64,000 bases of DNA from Roseburia faecis (lineage in GTDB: Bacteria > Bacillota > Clostridia > Lachnospirales > Lachnospiraceae), in assembly GCF_001406815.1 (NCBI RefSeq), contig NZ_CVRR01000010.1, positions 19,707 through 83,706 on the forward strand, given 5' to 3'. Within the stretch, counting starts at the first letter, position 1, and each line of letters begins with the position of its first letter. Both the position numbers and the translations under genes were made by a program. The notes under the pieces are model-generated. The model ran no database searches. It was not told the DNA's origin and saw only the letters and a list, made by a program, of their open reading frames with translations. This document shows positions 20,884-30,052 of this stretch, piece by piece.

Positions 20884-21858
20884 TCACAGAAAAGAAAACA
20901 AATTTTCCAGAAAATGTTCCCTTGCCGGCTCCGCTGCAATCAGCCGGTTTAATTTTTCAATATCTCTGCCGGATACCCATGCTTTATGCGAGTTACTGTA
21001 GTGATTGGATACTTTCCAGAATTTCTCTGGAAACAGAAGCAGCACATGCAGTAGCTGTTTTTCTTCCTTGCACAATTTTCTCTGCTTTTCATAGGCTTCC
21101 AGAATATGTTTTCCCATGTCCGTACTCCAACTGTTTTTTTCCAGAATCTTACGCAGATAGTTTGCCAGATCCACCATCTGTTCTCCGTAAAACAGATTTT
21201 CATAATTTACGAGCCGGACCCCCTGTGCTGTACGAAGCATATTATGCTGGTTACAATCCCCGTGACAAAACCCCCTGGTTCTCCCCTGGTCTTTTCGCTC
21301 CTGCAGCATCCCGACCGCTTCTTTCGCCTGTGCGATATAATGCGTATACTGTTCCCAGAATGACCGCTCAAACTCGTTTCGGGTTTTTCTTGACTGCACA
21401 AAATTTTTTACCAGGATCAGTTCCCGGTAATGCCGGTAATAGAGCACTGCCGGTTCATTCTTTGTATTTTTCATAAAATCCGGAATTTCCGTAACACAGG
21501 ATGAAACACAGCAATGAAACCCTGCCAGCGCCTGGGCACCGGCAGCTACATCTTTCTCCCGACCTGTCTGGCATTCATTTCCCTCTACCAGATCTTTCAG
21601 CCAGAAACGCATGCCACTTTCATCCGTTACCACACACTGCCCGTCTTTTGTCAGACTGACCTGTTCCACCGGATATCCCTTTTCCTGCATGCTGCATAAT
21701 ATTTCGCGCACAAATTTTGCGCGTTCTGCAGATCCCCGAAACGGTGCAAGTACTTTTTTCCCCTGATCCGTCTCACAGCAAAACACACCTCTGCCTTTCG
21801 TGATCTGTTTTATTTCTATGTCATATTGCTCCAACATTGCTTCCGGCTGATAATACAA
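20884..21858 (-). CDS. CotS-like spore coat kinase-fold protein
   Basis: 324 residues with an aminoglycoside-phosphotransferase/choline-kinase fold. The catalytic-loop motif HGDCNQHN spans 199-206. The metal-binding Asp expected a little later is Asn218 in LVNYENLFYG, followed by the conserved helix QMVDLANYLRK. This pattern matches CotS/YutH-type coat proteins found in spore-formers, in which kinase activity is unproven. It is upstream of the PEGA lipoprotein with a 3-bp gap, so the two are probably co-expressed, perhaps at the developing spore; that link is inference. Confidence 0.75.
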   Translation of the reverse strand: MYYQPEAMLEQYDIEIKQITKGRGVFCCETDQGKKVLAPFRGSAERAKFVREILCSMQEKGYPVEQVSLTKDGQCVVTDESGMRFWLKDLVEGNECQTGREKDVAAGAQALAGFHCCVSSCVTEIPDFMKNTKNEPAVLYYRHYRELILVKNFVQSRKTRNEFERSFWEQYTHYIAQAKEAVGMLQERKDQGRTRGFCHGDCNQHNMLRTAQGVRLVNYENLFYGEQMVDLANYLRKILEKNSWSTDMGKHILEAYEKQRKLCKEEKQLLHVLLLFPEKFWKVSNHYSNSHKAWVSGRDIEKLNRLIAAEPAREHFLENLFSFL

Positions 21859-21917
21859 AATGAAACCCCTCCCACATGACTTGAATCTATTTTCATCATA
21901 TGGAAAGGGTGTCTTAT

Positions 21918-23261
21918 TTATTCCTGTTTTGTCTGTTGCAATTGCAAAGCAAGTGCAAGCAGCGTCTCTTTATTATTCAGTTGCGGTTCATCAAGAACCT
22001 GTTCATACAGCGCCTGCAACACTTCTCCCATTTCTTTGCCCGTTTTCATTCCCTGTACAATCAGATCCCTGCCGTTTATGGCAAGATCCTTTTTCTGCAC
22101 ACACTGGTGTTCTTTTAATATCTCACGATAAGTTTCTTCGTAGGCATCAATATAGGAAAGCTTTTTCTGCCGCTCATACATGCTCTGCGCCAGTGTATCT
22201 GCACGCTTTACCGCAAACAGAGCCTCCATATTTTCCACTCCGATCCTGCTGATCGCACGGCGCACATTGCGCGGTGTCACGGCCGGACGGTCATCATGAT
22301 AGCGCACGAGCAGGCATACGCGTTTTATTGTTTCGTTGTCAAACTTCAATCGCCGCAAAATAACCCGTGCCATTTCCGCACCTTCCGCCGGATGTCCTTT
22401 AAAATGATTCTGCCCTTTTTCATCTGTCGTTACACACACCGGTTTGGCCACATCATGAAGCAGCATGGTCAGGCGCAGAATCCGGTCCTGTGGGACTTCC
22501 TGCATGGCATGAAGGGTATGTTCCCCCACACTGTAACAATGATGTTTCGTAATCTGCGGGGTTTCCATCATCCTGTCAAACTCCGGGAGAAATACTCTGG
22601 AAAGTCCCAACTCATATACCGTACGCATCTCCTCCGGATGTGCAGAGGTGAGCAATTTCACCATTTCGGTCTGGATTCTCTCCGCACTGACTTTCTGTAA
22701 ATTGTCTGCCAGATCTGCCACAGCCTGTCTGGTTTTCTCCTCAATGGAAAATCCAAGCTGTGCGGCAAAACGCACGGCGCGCAGCATACGCAGCGCATCC
22801 TCTCCAAACCGGTCATGCGGTATCCCCACACAACGGATCACGTGCCGTTTGAGATCCCCAATCCCGTCAAATGCATCCACCAGTCCTGCGGTATCATTAT
22901 ATGCCATGGCATTGATCGTAAAATCCCGGCGTTTTAAATCCTCTACCAGATTTCCCGTAAAAGTCACTGTCTTCGGATGTCTGGCATCTTCATATTCCCC
23001 ATCGATCCGGTAAGTTGTCACTTCATACCCCGTATGATCCAGCATAACCGTAACGGTTCCATGTGCAATGCCCGTATCAACCGTATGGGAAAACAGCGAT
23101 TTCACCACCTGCGGTTTCGCGGAAGTTGTAATGTCCCAGTCCTGTGGGCTGCGTCCTAAAAGTGTATCTCTGACACATCCACCCACGGCATAGGCATCAT
23201 ACCCCTCCTGCTGAAGTCTGTGTATAATTTGCTTTACGTGTTCTGGTAATTGAATTTTCAT
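21918..23261 (-). CDS. cca: CCA-adding tRNA nucleotidyltransferase
   Basis: 447 residues of the class II nucleotidyltransferase family. N-terminal catalytic core GGCVRDTLLGRSPQDWDIT with the DxD metal ligands at ~39-41 in WDI context; the RRDFTINAMAYN motif; then a neck region (EDALRMLRAVRFAAQLGF) and an HD domain (LLHDVAKP near residue 268). It builds or repairs the CCA end of tRNAs; the HD domain may also hydrolyse phosphoesters. Overlaps the upstream GGDEF gene by 4 nt. None of the six tRNA genes in this window shows an encoded CCA, consistent with a need for Cca. Confidence 0.96.
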   Translation of the reverse strand: MKIQLPEHVKQIIHRLQQEGYDAYAVGGCVRDTLLGRSPQDWDITTSAKPQVVKSLFSHTVDTGIAHGTVTVMLDHTGYEVTTYRIDGEYEDARHPKTVTFTGNLVEDLKRRDFTINAMAYNDTAGLVDAFDGIGDLKRHVIRCVGIPHDRFGEDALRMLRAVRFAAQLGFSIEEKTRQAVADLADNLQKVSAERIQTEMVKLLTSAHPEEMRTVYELGLSRVFLPEFDRMMETPQITKHHCYSVGEHTLHAMQEVPQDRILRLTMLLHDVAKPVCVTTDEKGQNHFKGHPAEGAEMARVILRRLKFDNETIKRVCLLVRYHDDRPAVTPRNVRRAISRIGVENMEALFAVKRADTLAQSMYERQKKLSYIDAYEETYREILKEHQCVQKKDLAINGRDLIVQGMKTGKEMGEVLQALYEQVLDEPQLNNKETLLALALQLQQTKQE

Positions 23262-26200
23262 AAAAATGCGTAGTGTCCTTTTTCCCCTGTTTTGACTTTA
23301 TATAAAATCTCATCTGCGCTGCGGATTAATTCATTAATATCTTCCTCTTTTCTCACATCCCCTGCGCTTGCAATTCCGATGGAACAGGTAATCCGCGATT
23401 TTTCGGTCGTCGTGATCGCATGGCCGAGATAATTTTCAATCTGCCGCTGGAATCCCTGCGTGGAATTGATTTTCTCATAGATTCCTTTTGCGATCTGTTC
23501 AAGGATTTCCCGGGCATCGGTATTTAAGATCATAATAAATTCATCCCCGCCATATCTGGCAACAAATCCTCTTCCCTTTACCGCCTTGCGGAAAATCTTT
23601 GCCATTTCCTTTAAGATCAGATCTCCGACATCATGCCCGAACGTATCATTATAATGCTTGAAATTGTCCAGATCAATAAACATCAGCCCGACATGATGTG
23701 TCTTTTCCGACACACGGTAACACTCAATCATCTGCTGGATCTCTTCGTACATACCGGCACGGTTATAAATACCGGTAAGCATGTCCGTAACCGCAGCCTC
23801 CTGCAGCTTGCGGTTCATCATATAAATCTTGTCGTTTGCCTCCATGCGATTGATCGAATACTCCATCTCCCGAAAAAGCAGGGAATAGATTCTCAGGTCA
23901 TCCTCATTCAGCATGTAGCGTTCGATCGAACCATGCCAGTTATCCTTCATGCGGACATATGTGATCAGAAGGCTGGTCAGCTTTCCGTTTTTGAGAAACG
24001 GTGCTGCCACAAACGAACATACATCATCTATTCCGAAATAACCGATCGTATCCTGATGTTCCAGAAAACTGTCGCTGATCTTTGATACCGCAAACCCCTG
24101 TGGATATTCCAGCATGGTATTTCCGATCGCCGCAATGTCCGCTTCCGTCATCTCACATTTGGTATCGTTATAAAGTACATGGGCACCATCTTCATGGTAA
24201 CAGATATACAATGCACAATCCAGGCTGAAATGATTCATAAACGTATTGAACGCATTCTGTACCATACCCTCTACGTTGCTTCCGTTCACATCAATCAGTT
24301 TCTGCCATGTGGAAATAAACTCCATCTGTCTCCGGGACGTTGCATAATCCTGTAAAAGGCCTTCCTGTTTGATCAGGGCTTCAATTTCTTCCTCCCGCAC
24401 GGCACACGTTTGCGGATGCTCTCCCAGATCAATTTCCTTCAGGAGATTCATGGGAAGCAGCCGTGCCGCCTGGGAATTAATCTCCTCATGCTGCAAAAGC
24501 GTTGCGCGTTCCATCTGGCAGCGCTCACTGCGCCCCATTTCCTCAAACAGCTTCATTCTCTCTTTCCGGAATAAACGATAACTGAAAAACTCATTTCCCT
24601 CTGCCTGAAGCAGGAAACGCTCTGCCTGTTCAAAACTGACCAGTACCTCTTCCTTCTTTCCATCCATGCGGTTAAGCATTGCCATGGAAAATGTGTATAG
24701 AAACATATCCTCATCACACTTGGCATAGTCATGGATGATTTCCTCGTTTTCATTTTCTTTTTCTTTCTCAATAATATAATTCAGGAACTGCCGGCAGTTA
24801 AGCAAGTAACGTTCACAGTTAAACCGGTCTTTCTGCATGATGCTCACAAGTGCTAAAAGACCATATAATTTTGACAGATTACATACACGCAGACTGTTAA
24901 GATGCAGTTTTTCTATTACCTTCATCGCCATCAGCAGATCATGTTCCGCCTTCGCATAGTTCTCCTGCATAATATAATTCAGTGCACGGTTGTAAAACAC
25001 TTCCGCAATATCCTCCGGAAGACGCAAATGGTAAAACACCTCAATGGCACGGTTATAATAATGCTCCGCAAGCCGGTTTTTTCCCATGGCACTCAGATTA
25101 TATCCGATGCCGGACAGAATTCTGCCCTCATAAACATCATCCCTTGATTTCATGAACTGGTATGTACGCACGGAATACAGCATGGCAATCTCATTCATAC
25201 CATTCGTTGATGCAAGCATAATGTTTTTCTGATATGCATCATATACCAGCTGCTCATTTCCAATCTCTTTTGCCAGTGCCACCCCTTTACTGAAATATAA
25301 AAGAGATGCCTCGGAACGGTAGGCCCTTGCAACCATCTCCGGCCGATTATCATATGCATAAATATAAATATGTGCCAGATGATTCCGGTAATTGTTCTGC
25401 ATCAGCTTTTCAATCAGCCCTTCATGAATCGGGATATCCTGTATACAGAAAAAAATATTGTACCAGCCGGACATACGCGCCATAACAGACAAGAGTTCCG
25501 CCTTGAATATCTGTTTCTCATTCCCACTTTTTTGTGCTTCCTCCCGGGCATACTGTGCATACATTTCGGCCTGTTGCAGTTTGCCCTGATACATCAGGCA
25601 CGTTCCCTTTAAAAAGGAACATTCACTGCGGTAAAACAGATCTTTGCAAACGGATGGCAGACGCATTGCTGAATCAACCATCTCCAGTGCCTTAGAAAGC
25701 TCTGCACGCAAAATAGCGGTACGGGTATACAATAGATAAAATTCCCGCAGGGTTATATCATCCACAAAAATATCTTCAAATTTAAGTTTATATTCAAGTT
25801 TCTGCAAGTACCATTTTGCCTGGTCACAATCCAAAAACGTAATGATTGTCTCTACCTTTGCAAGCATGTGGCTGTAATTTTTCTCTTCTGCCACATCCTC
25901 CGCATTCTCCCGGTTTCTGTGTTTCCCGGAACTTCCAATATGATAAATCTGGCTGCTGTCTTCAAGTTTTTCCACGATTGCATCCCACATGTTGACGGCC
26001 ATATCCAGCCGCGGCTGCATTTCGTTTACTCCAAGCACAATCCCGATTTCCGTACACGGTTCTGTCAGCAGCCGGTAAATAAGTTCCATGGAACTGCGTC
26101 CTGCCAGCTGGAAACGGTTAATTACAATCATAATCGGCCGGTATTCCGTGAGTTTTTTCAGCATGGCAACGATGGCTTCTGTCATGCGCCGCTGCTCATA

Positions 26201-26569
26201 TTCCACTTCATTTAACAGCACCCCTTCTTCCCTTTTGCAGATACCATCTTCATAGTACCCTAAAAACAAAGACCGGTGCAGTTCATAAGTTCCGCATTCG
26301 CGCAAAAAAGCTTCAAAATCTCCCTTTACAAATTTGCGGAACATGTCACAGATAATGTCCAGAAAAGGCGCATATGCCCCGGACAATGTCTCATATTGCA
26401 GTTCACAACAGGCAAAAAAAACGTTATCGTCTTCCTGATAACGTTTTTTATTCTCCAGCCCGGACACAGAAAAGTCATTGTTATAGCTTGCCATAACAAT
26501 GTTCTTTTCTGCGGTTCCGATTCTGTGATATACCTGTTCTATAACACCATTAAAGTACTTTTCAATCAT
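23258..26569 (-). CDS. large TPR-GAF-GGDEF diguanylate cyclase-like protein
   Basis: 1103 residues in one frame. Residues ~1-220 resemble the ATPase module of MalT-like regulators (PIMIVINRFQLAGRSSMELIYRLL as a Walker-B-like strand) but no P-loop GxxxxGK[ST] is visible, so it appears degenerate. Residues ~240-720 are helical TPR-like repeats. A GAF-like sensor domain follows (~750-910). The C-terminus is a GGDEF domain with intact RYGGDEFIMIL. The inhibitory I-site RxxD is absent (KGRG at that position). It likely makes cyclic-di-GMP in the cytoplasm in response to a bound partner or ligand. It may influence the flagellar genes 9 kb away; that is inference. Confidence 0.85.
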   Translation of the reverse strand: MIEKYFNGVIEQVYHRIGTAEKNIVMASYNNDFSVSGLENKKRYQEDDNVFFACCELQYETLSGAYAPFLDIICDMFRKFVKGDFEAFLRECGTYELHRSLFLGYYEDGICKREEGVLLNEVEYEQRRMTEAIVAMLKKLTEYRPIMIVINRFQLAGRSSMELIYRLLTEPCTEIGIVLGVNEMQPRLDMAVNMWDAIVEKLEDSSQIYHIGSSGKHRNRENAEDVAEEKNYSHMLAKVETIITFLDCDQAKWYLQKLEYKLKFEDIFVDDITLREFYLLYTRTAILRAELSKALEMVDSAMRLPSVCKDLFYRSECSFLKGTCLMYQGKLQQAEMYAQYAREEAQKSGNEKQIFKAELLSVMARMSGWYNIFFCIQDIPIHEGLIEKLMQNNYRNHLAHIYIYAYDNRPEMVARAYRSEASLLYFSKGVALAKEIGNEQLVYDAYQKNIMLASTNGMNEIAMLYSVRTYQFMKSRDDVYEGRILSGIGYNLSAMGKNRLAEHYYNRAIEVFYHLRLPEDIAEVFYNRALNYIMQENYAKAEHDLLMAMKVIEKLHLNSLRVCNLSKLYGLLALVSIMQKDRFNCERYLLNCRQFLNYIIEKEKENENEEIIHDYAKCDEDMFLYTFSMAMLNRMDGKKEEVLVSFEQAERFLLQAEGNEFFSYRLFRKERMKLFEEMGRSERCQMERATLLQHEEINSQAARLLPMNLLKEIDLGEHPQTCAVREEEIEALIKQEGLLQDYATSRRQMEFISTWQKLIDVNGSNVEGMVQNAFNTFMNHFSLDCALYICYHEDGAHVLYNDTKCEMTEADIAAIGNTMLEYPQGFAVSKISDSFLEHQDTIGYFGIDDVCSFVAAPFLKNGKLTSLLITYVRMKDNWHGSIERYMLNEDDLRIYSLLFREMEYSINRMEANDKIYMMNRKLQEAAVTDMLTGIYNRAGMYEEIQQMIECYRVSEKTHHVGLMFIDLDNFKHYNDTFGHDVGDLILKEMAKIFRKAVKGRGFVARYGGDEFIMILNTDAREILEQIAKGIYEKINSTQGFQRQIENYLGHAITTTEKSRITCSIGIASAGDVRKEEDINELIRSADEILYKVKTGEKGHYAFL

Positions 26570-26611
26570 GGCTCCAACCCCCTATTTGAAATCCATAATC
26601 CCGGCTGATTT

Positions 26612-28051
26612 TTAATATGCCTTGCCCCAATATACCAGCTTATGTGCCGGTTTTCCACAGCATACACAAACATCTGAAATCTGTTCCTGATCATTAAACG
26701 GCATACAGCGTGAGGTTACTGCCAGATCTTCTTTGATCTTGTCCTCACATGCCTGATCTCCGCACCACATACCACGGATGAATCCCGGTTTATTTTCTGC
26801 AATATCCTTAAATTCTTCGTAATTATGTGCATCCCAGATATGTGCATCACGATGTGCCTTTGCACGCGCAAACATATCTTTCTGAACGGTCTCTAACAGT
26901 TCCGGAATCTTTGTCTCGATCTCATCCAGGGAAACCTCAATTTTCTCTCTGGTATCTCTGCGGACAACCACACATTTATTTGCCGCAATATCTTTCGGTC
27001 CCAGTTCCACACGAAGCGGAATTCCACGCATCTCCTGCTCAGAGAATTTCCATCCCGGACTCTTATCGGAATCGTCCAGTTTTGCACGGCAGACTTTTCC
27101 CAGACGCTCACGCACTTCGTTTGCCTTATCCAATACGCCATCCTTCTGCATCTGGATCGGGATAACCATTACCTGTGTCGGTGCTACCTTAGGTGGCAGA
27201 ACCAGACCATCATTGTCGCCGTGAACCATGATGATGGCTCCGATCAGACGTGTTGTCATTCCCCACGAAGTCTGGTGTACATACTGTAATTTATTCTGTT
27301 TATCGGTATACTGGATACCAAATGCCTTTGCAAATCCATCTCCGAAGTTGTGACTGGTTCCAGACTGCAGGGCTTTTCCATCATGCATCAGTGCCTCGAT
27401 GGTATAGGTGTCTTCCGCACCGGCAAATTTTTCTTTTTCTGTCTTCTGTCCGCGGACAACCGGCATGGCAAGGAACTCTTCACAGAAATCTGCATACAGA
27501 TTCAGCATCTGGATGGTACGTGCCTGTGCCTCCTCTGCGGTTGCATGCGCCGTATGCCCCTCCTGCCACAGGAATTCTCTGGAACGCAGAAACGGACGGG
27601 TTTCCTTTTCCCAGCGTACTACGGAACACCACTGGTTGTACACCTTTGGCAGATCACGGTAAGACTGGATCAGATTTTTATAAAAATCGCAGAACAGTGT
27701 CTCAGAAGTAGGTCTGACGCACAGACGCTCCGGCAGCTGATTGAGTCCGCCGTAAGTCACCCATGCGACTTCCGGTGCAAATCCTTCCACATGATCCTTC
27801 TCTTTTTCCAGAAGGCTCTCCGGAATAAACATCGGCATATATACATTCTCTACGCCTGTTTCTTTGAATCTGCGGTCTAATTCATGCTGTATATTTTCCC
27901 AGATAGCATACCCATCGGGCTTGATGATCATGCAGCCCTTTACTGCGGAGTAATCAATCAGCTCTGCTTTCTTTACGACGTCGGTATACCATTGTGCAAA
28001 ATCTTCCTCCATGGAAGTAATGGCTTCAACAAGTTTCTTCTCTTTCGCCAT
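26612..28051 (-). CDS. proS: prolyl-tRNA synthetase (short, archaeal/eukaryotic-type)
   Basis: 479 residues from the ATG at 28051, which follows AAGGAG; the longer open frame upstream crosses the promoter and is not used. Class II synthetase: motif 2 in the [24 protein letters not shown] region, anticodon-binding domain ~290-390, and the C-terminal zinc-like domain ([20 protein letters not shown]). It belongs to the short type without an inserted editing domain. Its lack of editing fits with the free-standing YbaK-type editing gene at 52597-53133. Charges tRNA-Pro with proline. Confidence 0.96.
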   Translation of the reverse strand: MAKEKKLVEAITSMEEDFAQWYTDVVKKAELIDYSAVKGCMIIKPDGYAIWENIQHELDRRFKETGVENVYMPMFIPESLLEKEKDHVEGFAPEVAWVTYGGLNQLPERLCVRPTSETLFCDFYKNLIQSYRDLPKVYNQWCSVVRWEKETRPFLRSREFLWQEGHTAHATAEEAQARTIQMLNLYADFCEEFLAMPVVRGQKTEKEKFAGAEDTYTIEALMHDGKALQSGTSHNFGDGFAKAFGIQYTDKQNKLQYVHQTSWGMTTRLIGAIIMVHGDNDGLVLPPKVAPTQVMVIPIQMQKDGVLDKANEVRERLGKVCRAKLDDSDKSPGWKFSEQEMRGIPLRVELGPKDIAANKCVVVRRDTREKIEVSLDEIETKIPELLETVQKDMFARAKAHRDAHIWDAHNYEEFKDIAENKPGFIRGMWCGDQACEDKIKEDLAVTSRCMPFNDQEQISDVCVCCGKPAHKLVYWGKAY

Positions 28052-28153
28052 GTCTTTCTCCTTTTCTGCGACCACTGTGCGGTCATTTTTTACGTTATAC
28101 TCGTGTAAGAGTTTTCTTTTCTGCCCGCAAAATGCGCAGAAAAGCTCGAATAT

Positions 28154-28182
28154 ATAATATGACGAACACAGCCGATTGTCAA
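28154..28182 (-). promoter_or_regulatory. sigma-A promoter of proS
   Basis: Minus strand -35 TTGACA (28177-28182), -10 TATTAT (28154-28159), 17-bp spacer. The ~95-nt leader contains a GCGCATTTTGCGGG-like inverted stretch but no T-box signature was recognised. Confidence 0.85.
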
Positions 28183-28251
28183 GATTTGCGTGAAGTGAAA
28201 CCGCTCGATAACGGCTAAATGGGTTACTGTTCACTCAGCACCTGAATACCA

Positions 28252-29016
28252 TTAACATTCTGTTTCGAAATTTCTCGGACTGATTTCATAGGTCATCTCT
28301 TTGCCACTGACCGGATGAACAAAATCGATATGATAACTGCACAGTGCCGGGGTTCCTCTTTCAGCCTTTCCATATTTGTGATCTCCGCAGATCGGAGTTC
28401 CAAGATGTGCAAGCTGTACACGGATCTGATGATGGCGGCCGGTATGTAAAGTAATATCCAGCAATGCAGATCCTTCTCCCTGCCTGATCACCTGATAATC
28501 AAGTACCGCTTCCTGTATCTTATTTTGTGACGTTGCTGTATGCCGTGGTTTCTGCAATTGCAACCGCTTCCCGTCTGCCGGATGCCTGATGTCTTCCCGT
28601 TCGTTCTCCCTCTGCTTCTGTTCTATTACACAGGATTTATTTTCTTTCGGTTCAAATTGTATCCAGTCCTGCAGTGTTCCTGTCTTTTCATGCCCCGTAG
28701 CCTGTTCAAAAGTTTTTCCTTCCGGCAGCCGGACTTTTGCATAATATTTTTTTCCAAAGGAATGGTCTTTTACCTGTGCCGACAATTTTGCTGCCGCCTG
28801 TTTTGTTTTTGCAAACACCATCACGCCTTCCACTGGCTGGTCCAGCCGATGGACTACACCGATAAACGGCTGTCCGGTTCCTTCCTGCGCTACGTGATTT
28901 AAAAGTATGCTCACCATGTCTTTCTGCCCCAGTTTTTTGGTCTGCGTTGCAATGCCTGCCGGTTTGTAGCAGATGATCAGCTGTGCATCTTCATATAAAA
29001 TTTCTGGTTGTATCAT
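28252..29016 (-). CDS. RluA-family pseudouridine synthase
   Basis: 254 residues. The catalytic motif HRLDQPVEGV places the active Asp at residue 59; the late motif GRHHQIRVQLAHLGTPICGDHKYG is intact. No S4 domain precedes the catalytic part, which fits the RluA/RluC/D-like or YqcB subgroup. A Lys/Gln-rich insertion (~135-175) is unusual. The enzyme isomerises uridine in rRNA or tRNA; the exact position cannot be told from sequence. It stands between proS and pflA, with no clear functional link. Confidence 0.9.
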   Translation of the reverse strand: MIQPEILYEDAQLIICYKPAGIATQTKKLGQKDMVSILLNHVAQEGTGQPFIGVVHRLDQPVEGVMVFAKTKQAAAKLSAQVKDHSFGKKYYAKVRLPEGKTFEQATGHEKTGTLQDWIQFEPKENKSCVIEQKQRENEREDIRHPADGKRLQLQKPRHTATSQNKIQEAVLDYQVIRQGEGSALLDITLHTGRHHQIRVQLAHLGTPICGDHKYGKAERGTPALCSYHIDFVHPVSGKEMTYEISPRNFETEC

Positions 29017-29120
29017 GATTTGTTTTTCCTTATGTTTTCTTTATCTTTATGTCCCGCCCATCTATACTGTTGGGACATATACATTTTTTCCTTGCTTCTA
29101 TGTCCCTCCTGTTCATACAA

Positions 29121-29855
29121 TCAGGATTTATAACCGGGAATAATGATTTCCCGTGCATGTTCCACCTGCTCTTTGGTCGGCGGCTCCACATCTTCCAGTG
29201 CATAAGGAATCCCAAGTTCTTTCCATTTAAATACCCCCAGCGTGTGATATGGCAAAATTTCCACACGTTCCACGGTTTTTAACGTATCAATAAATGCACG
29301 GAGCCTGTGTAACTGCCCATCATCATCGGTAATGCCCGGCACAAGTACGTGCCGAATCCACATCGCTTTACCGTGATCCGACAGACAGGTTGCCATATCC
29401 AGAATATTTTTATTCGTCTGGCCTGTCAGTTGTTTATGCTCGTCCTCATCCATTTCCTTTATGTCGAGCATAAACAGATCCGTCACTTCCATCAGTTTTT
29501 CAAACTTAGAATAGAATGGTTTCTCACGGGTAAACGGGTTGCCCGCTGTATCCAGACAGGTATTGACACCTTTTTCCTTGGCAAGCGTAAACAATTCTGT
29601 GACAAAATCAATCTGCAACAGTGCTTCTCCGCCACTTACGGTAATACCGCCCTTTTTGCCCCAGTATCTTTTATACCGCAGCGCCTGTTGCAAAATTTCT
29701 TCTGCGCTTTTCATTTCCCCCTCAGTTTTTGCCCAGGTATCGGGATTATGGCAGTATTTGCAGCGCATATTGCAGCCCTTCAAAAAAATCAGATAACGCA
29801 CGCCCGGTCCGTCTGCGGAACCGAATGTCTCGATTGAATGTATATTTCCTAGCAT
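29121..29855 (-). CDS. pflA: pyruvate formate-lyase activating enzyme
   Basis: 244-residue radical SAM enzyme. The cluster-binding motif is CNMRCKYC (Cys29, Cys33, Cys36) followed by HNPDTW, and a GGEALLQ segment binds SAM. It generates the glycyl radical on PflB under anaerobic conditions. It follows pflB by ~200 bp, with a terminator-like hairpin in between and a TATAAT box at 29921-29926 that may give it its own promoter. Confidence 0.96.
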   Translation of the reverse strand: MLGNIHSIETFGSADGPGVRYLIFLKGCNMRCKYCHNPDTWAKTEGEMKSAEEILQQALRYKRYWGKKGGITVSGGEALLQIDFVTELFTLAKEKGVNTCLDTAGNPFTREKPFYSKFEKLMEVTDLFMLDIKEMDEDEHKQLTGQTNKNILDMATCLSDHGKAMWIRHVLVPGITDDDGQLHRLRAFIDTLKTVERVEILPYHTLGVFKWKELGIPYALEDVEPPTKEQVEHAREIIIPGYKS

Positions 29856-29930
29856 TGTTTTACCTCGTTTTTAACCAAACCAATAAAAGCATCGAATTAT
29901 CATTTCATTAGTATGTGCAAATTATATCAT

Positions 29931-29975
29931 AAAAACAGGGCTAATACACAAATATTCATTCATGTATTAACCCTG
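29931..29975 (-). terminator. terminator between pflB and pflA
   Basis: CAGGGCTAATACA (29936-29948) and TGTATTAACCCTG (29963-29975) form a 13-bp stem with one mismatch; the minus-strand RNA then runs into TTTTT. It would cap most pflB transcripts and lower pflA relative to pflB. A TATAAT at 29921-29926 just beyond it may restart transcription for pflA. Confidence 0.8.
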
Positions 29976-30000
29976 ATTTCTTATTCATTTCAACGGATAT

Positions 30001-30050
30001 GATCTACGAATTACTCCGTTGCTTCGCAACTCTCGTGACCCCTTAGATCC
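30001..30050 (-). repeat. hairpin directly after pflB
   Basis: Outer arms GATCTA and TAGATC and inner arms GTTGC and GCAAC (loop GAA) form a bulged hairpin just downstream of the pflB stop. It has ACGAGAGTT and CGTAG blocks reminiscent of the element at 7407-7456, but the middle stems do not match; it may be a degenerate relative or a stability hairpin. Confidence 0.4.
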
Positions 30051-30052
30051 TA

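Noticed and set aside
23258..26569. Functional AAA/STAND ATPase domain in the GGDEF protein
   Set aside because: Only a Walker-B-like strand is visible; no GxxxxGK[ST] loop was found.
28060..28153. T-box riboswitch before proS
   Set aside because: The leader is under 100 nt and lacks an AGGGTGGNACCGCG-like T-box sequence.
26612..28234. Long proS start at 28234
   Set aside because: The extra codons cross the consensus promoter at 28154-28182 and the peptide is unlike ProS; the ATG at 28051 has a ribosome site.
30001..30050. Third copy of the bulged-hairpin element
   Set aside because: It shares ACGAGAGTT and CGTAG blocks and has nested arms, but the middle stem cannot pair as in the two good copies; kept only as an unassigned hairpin.
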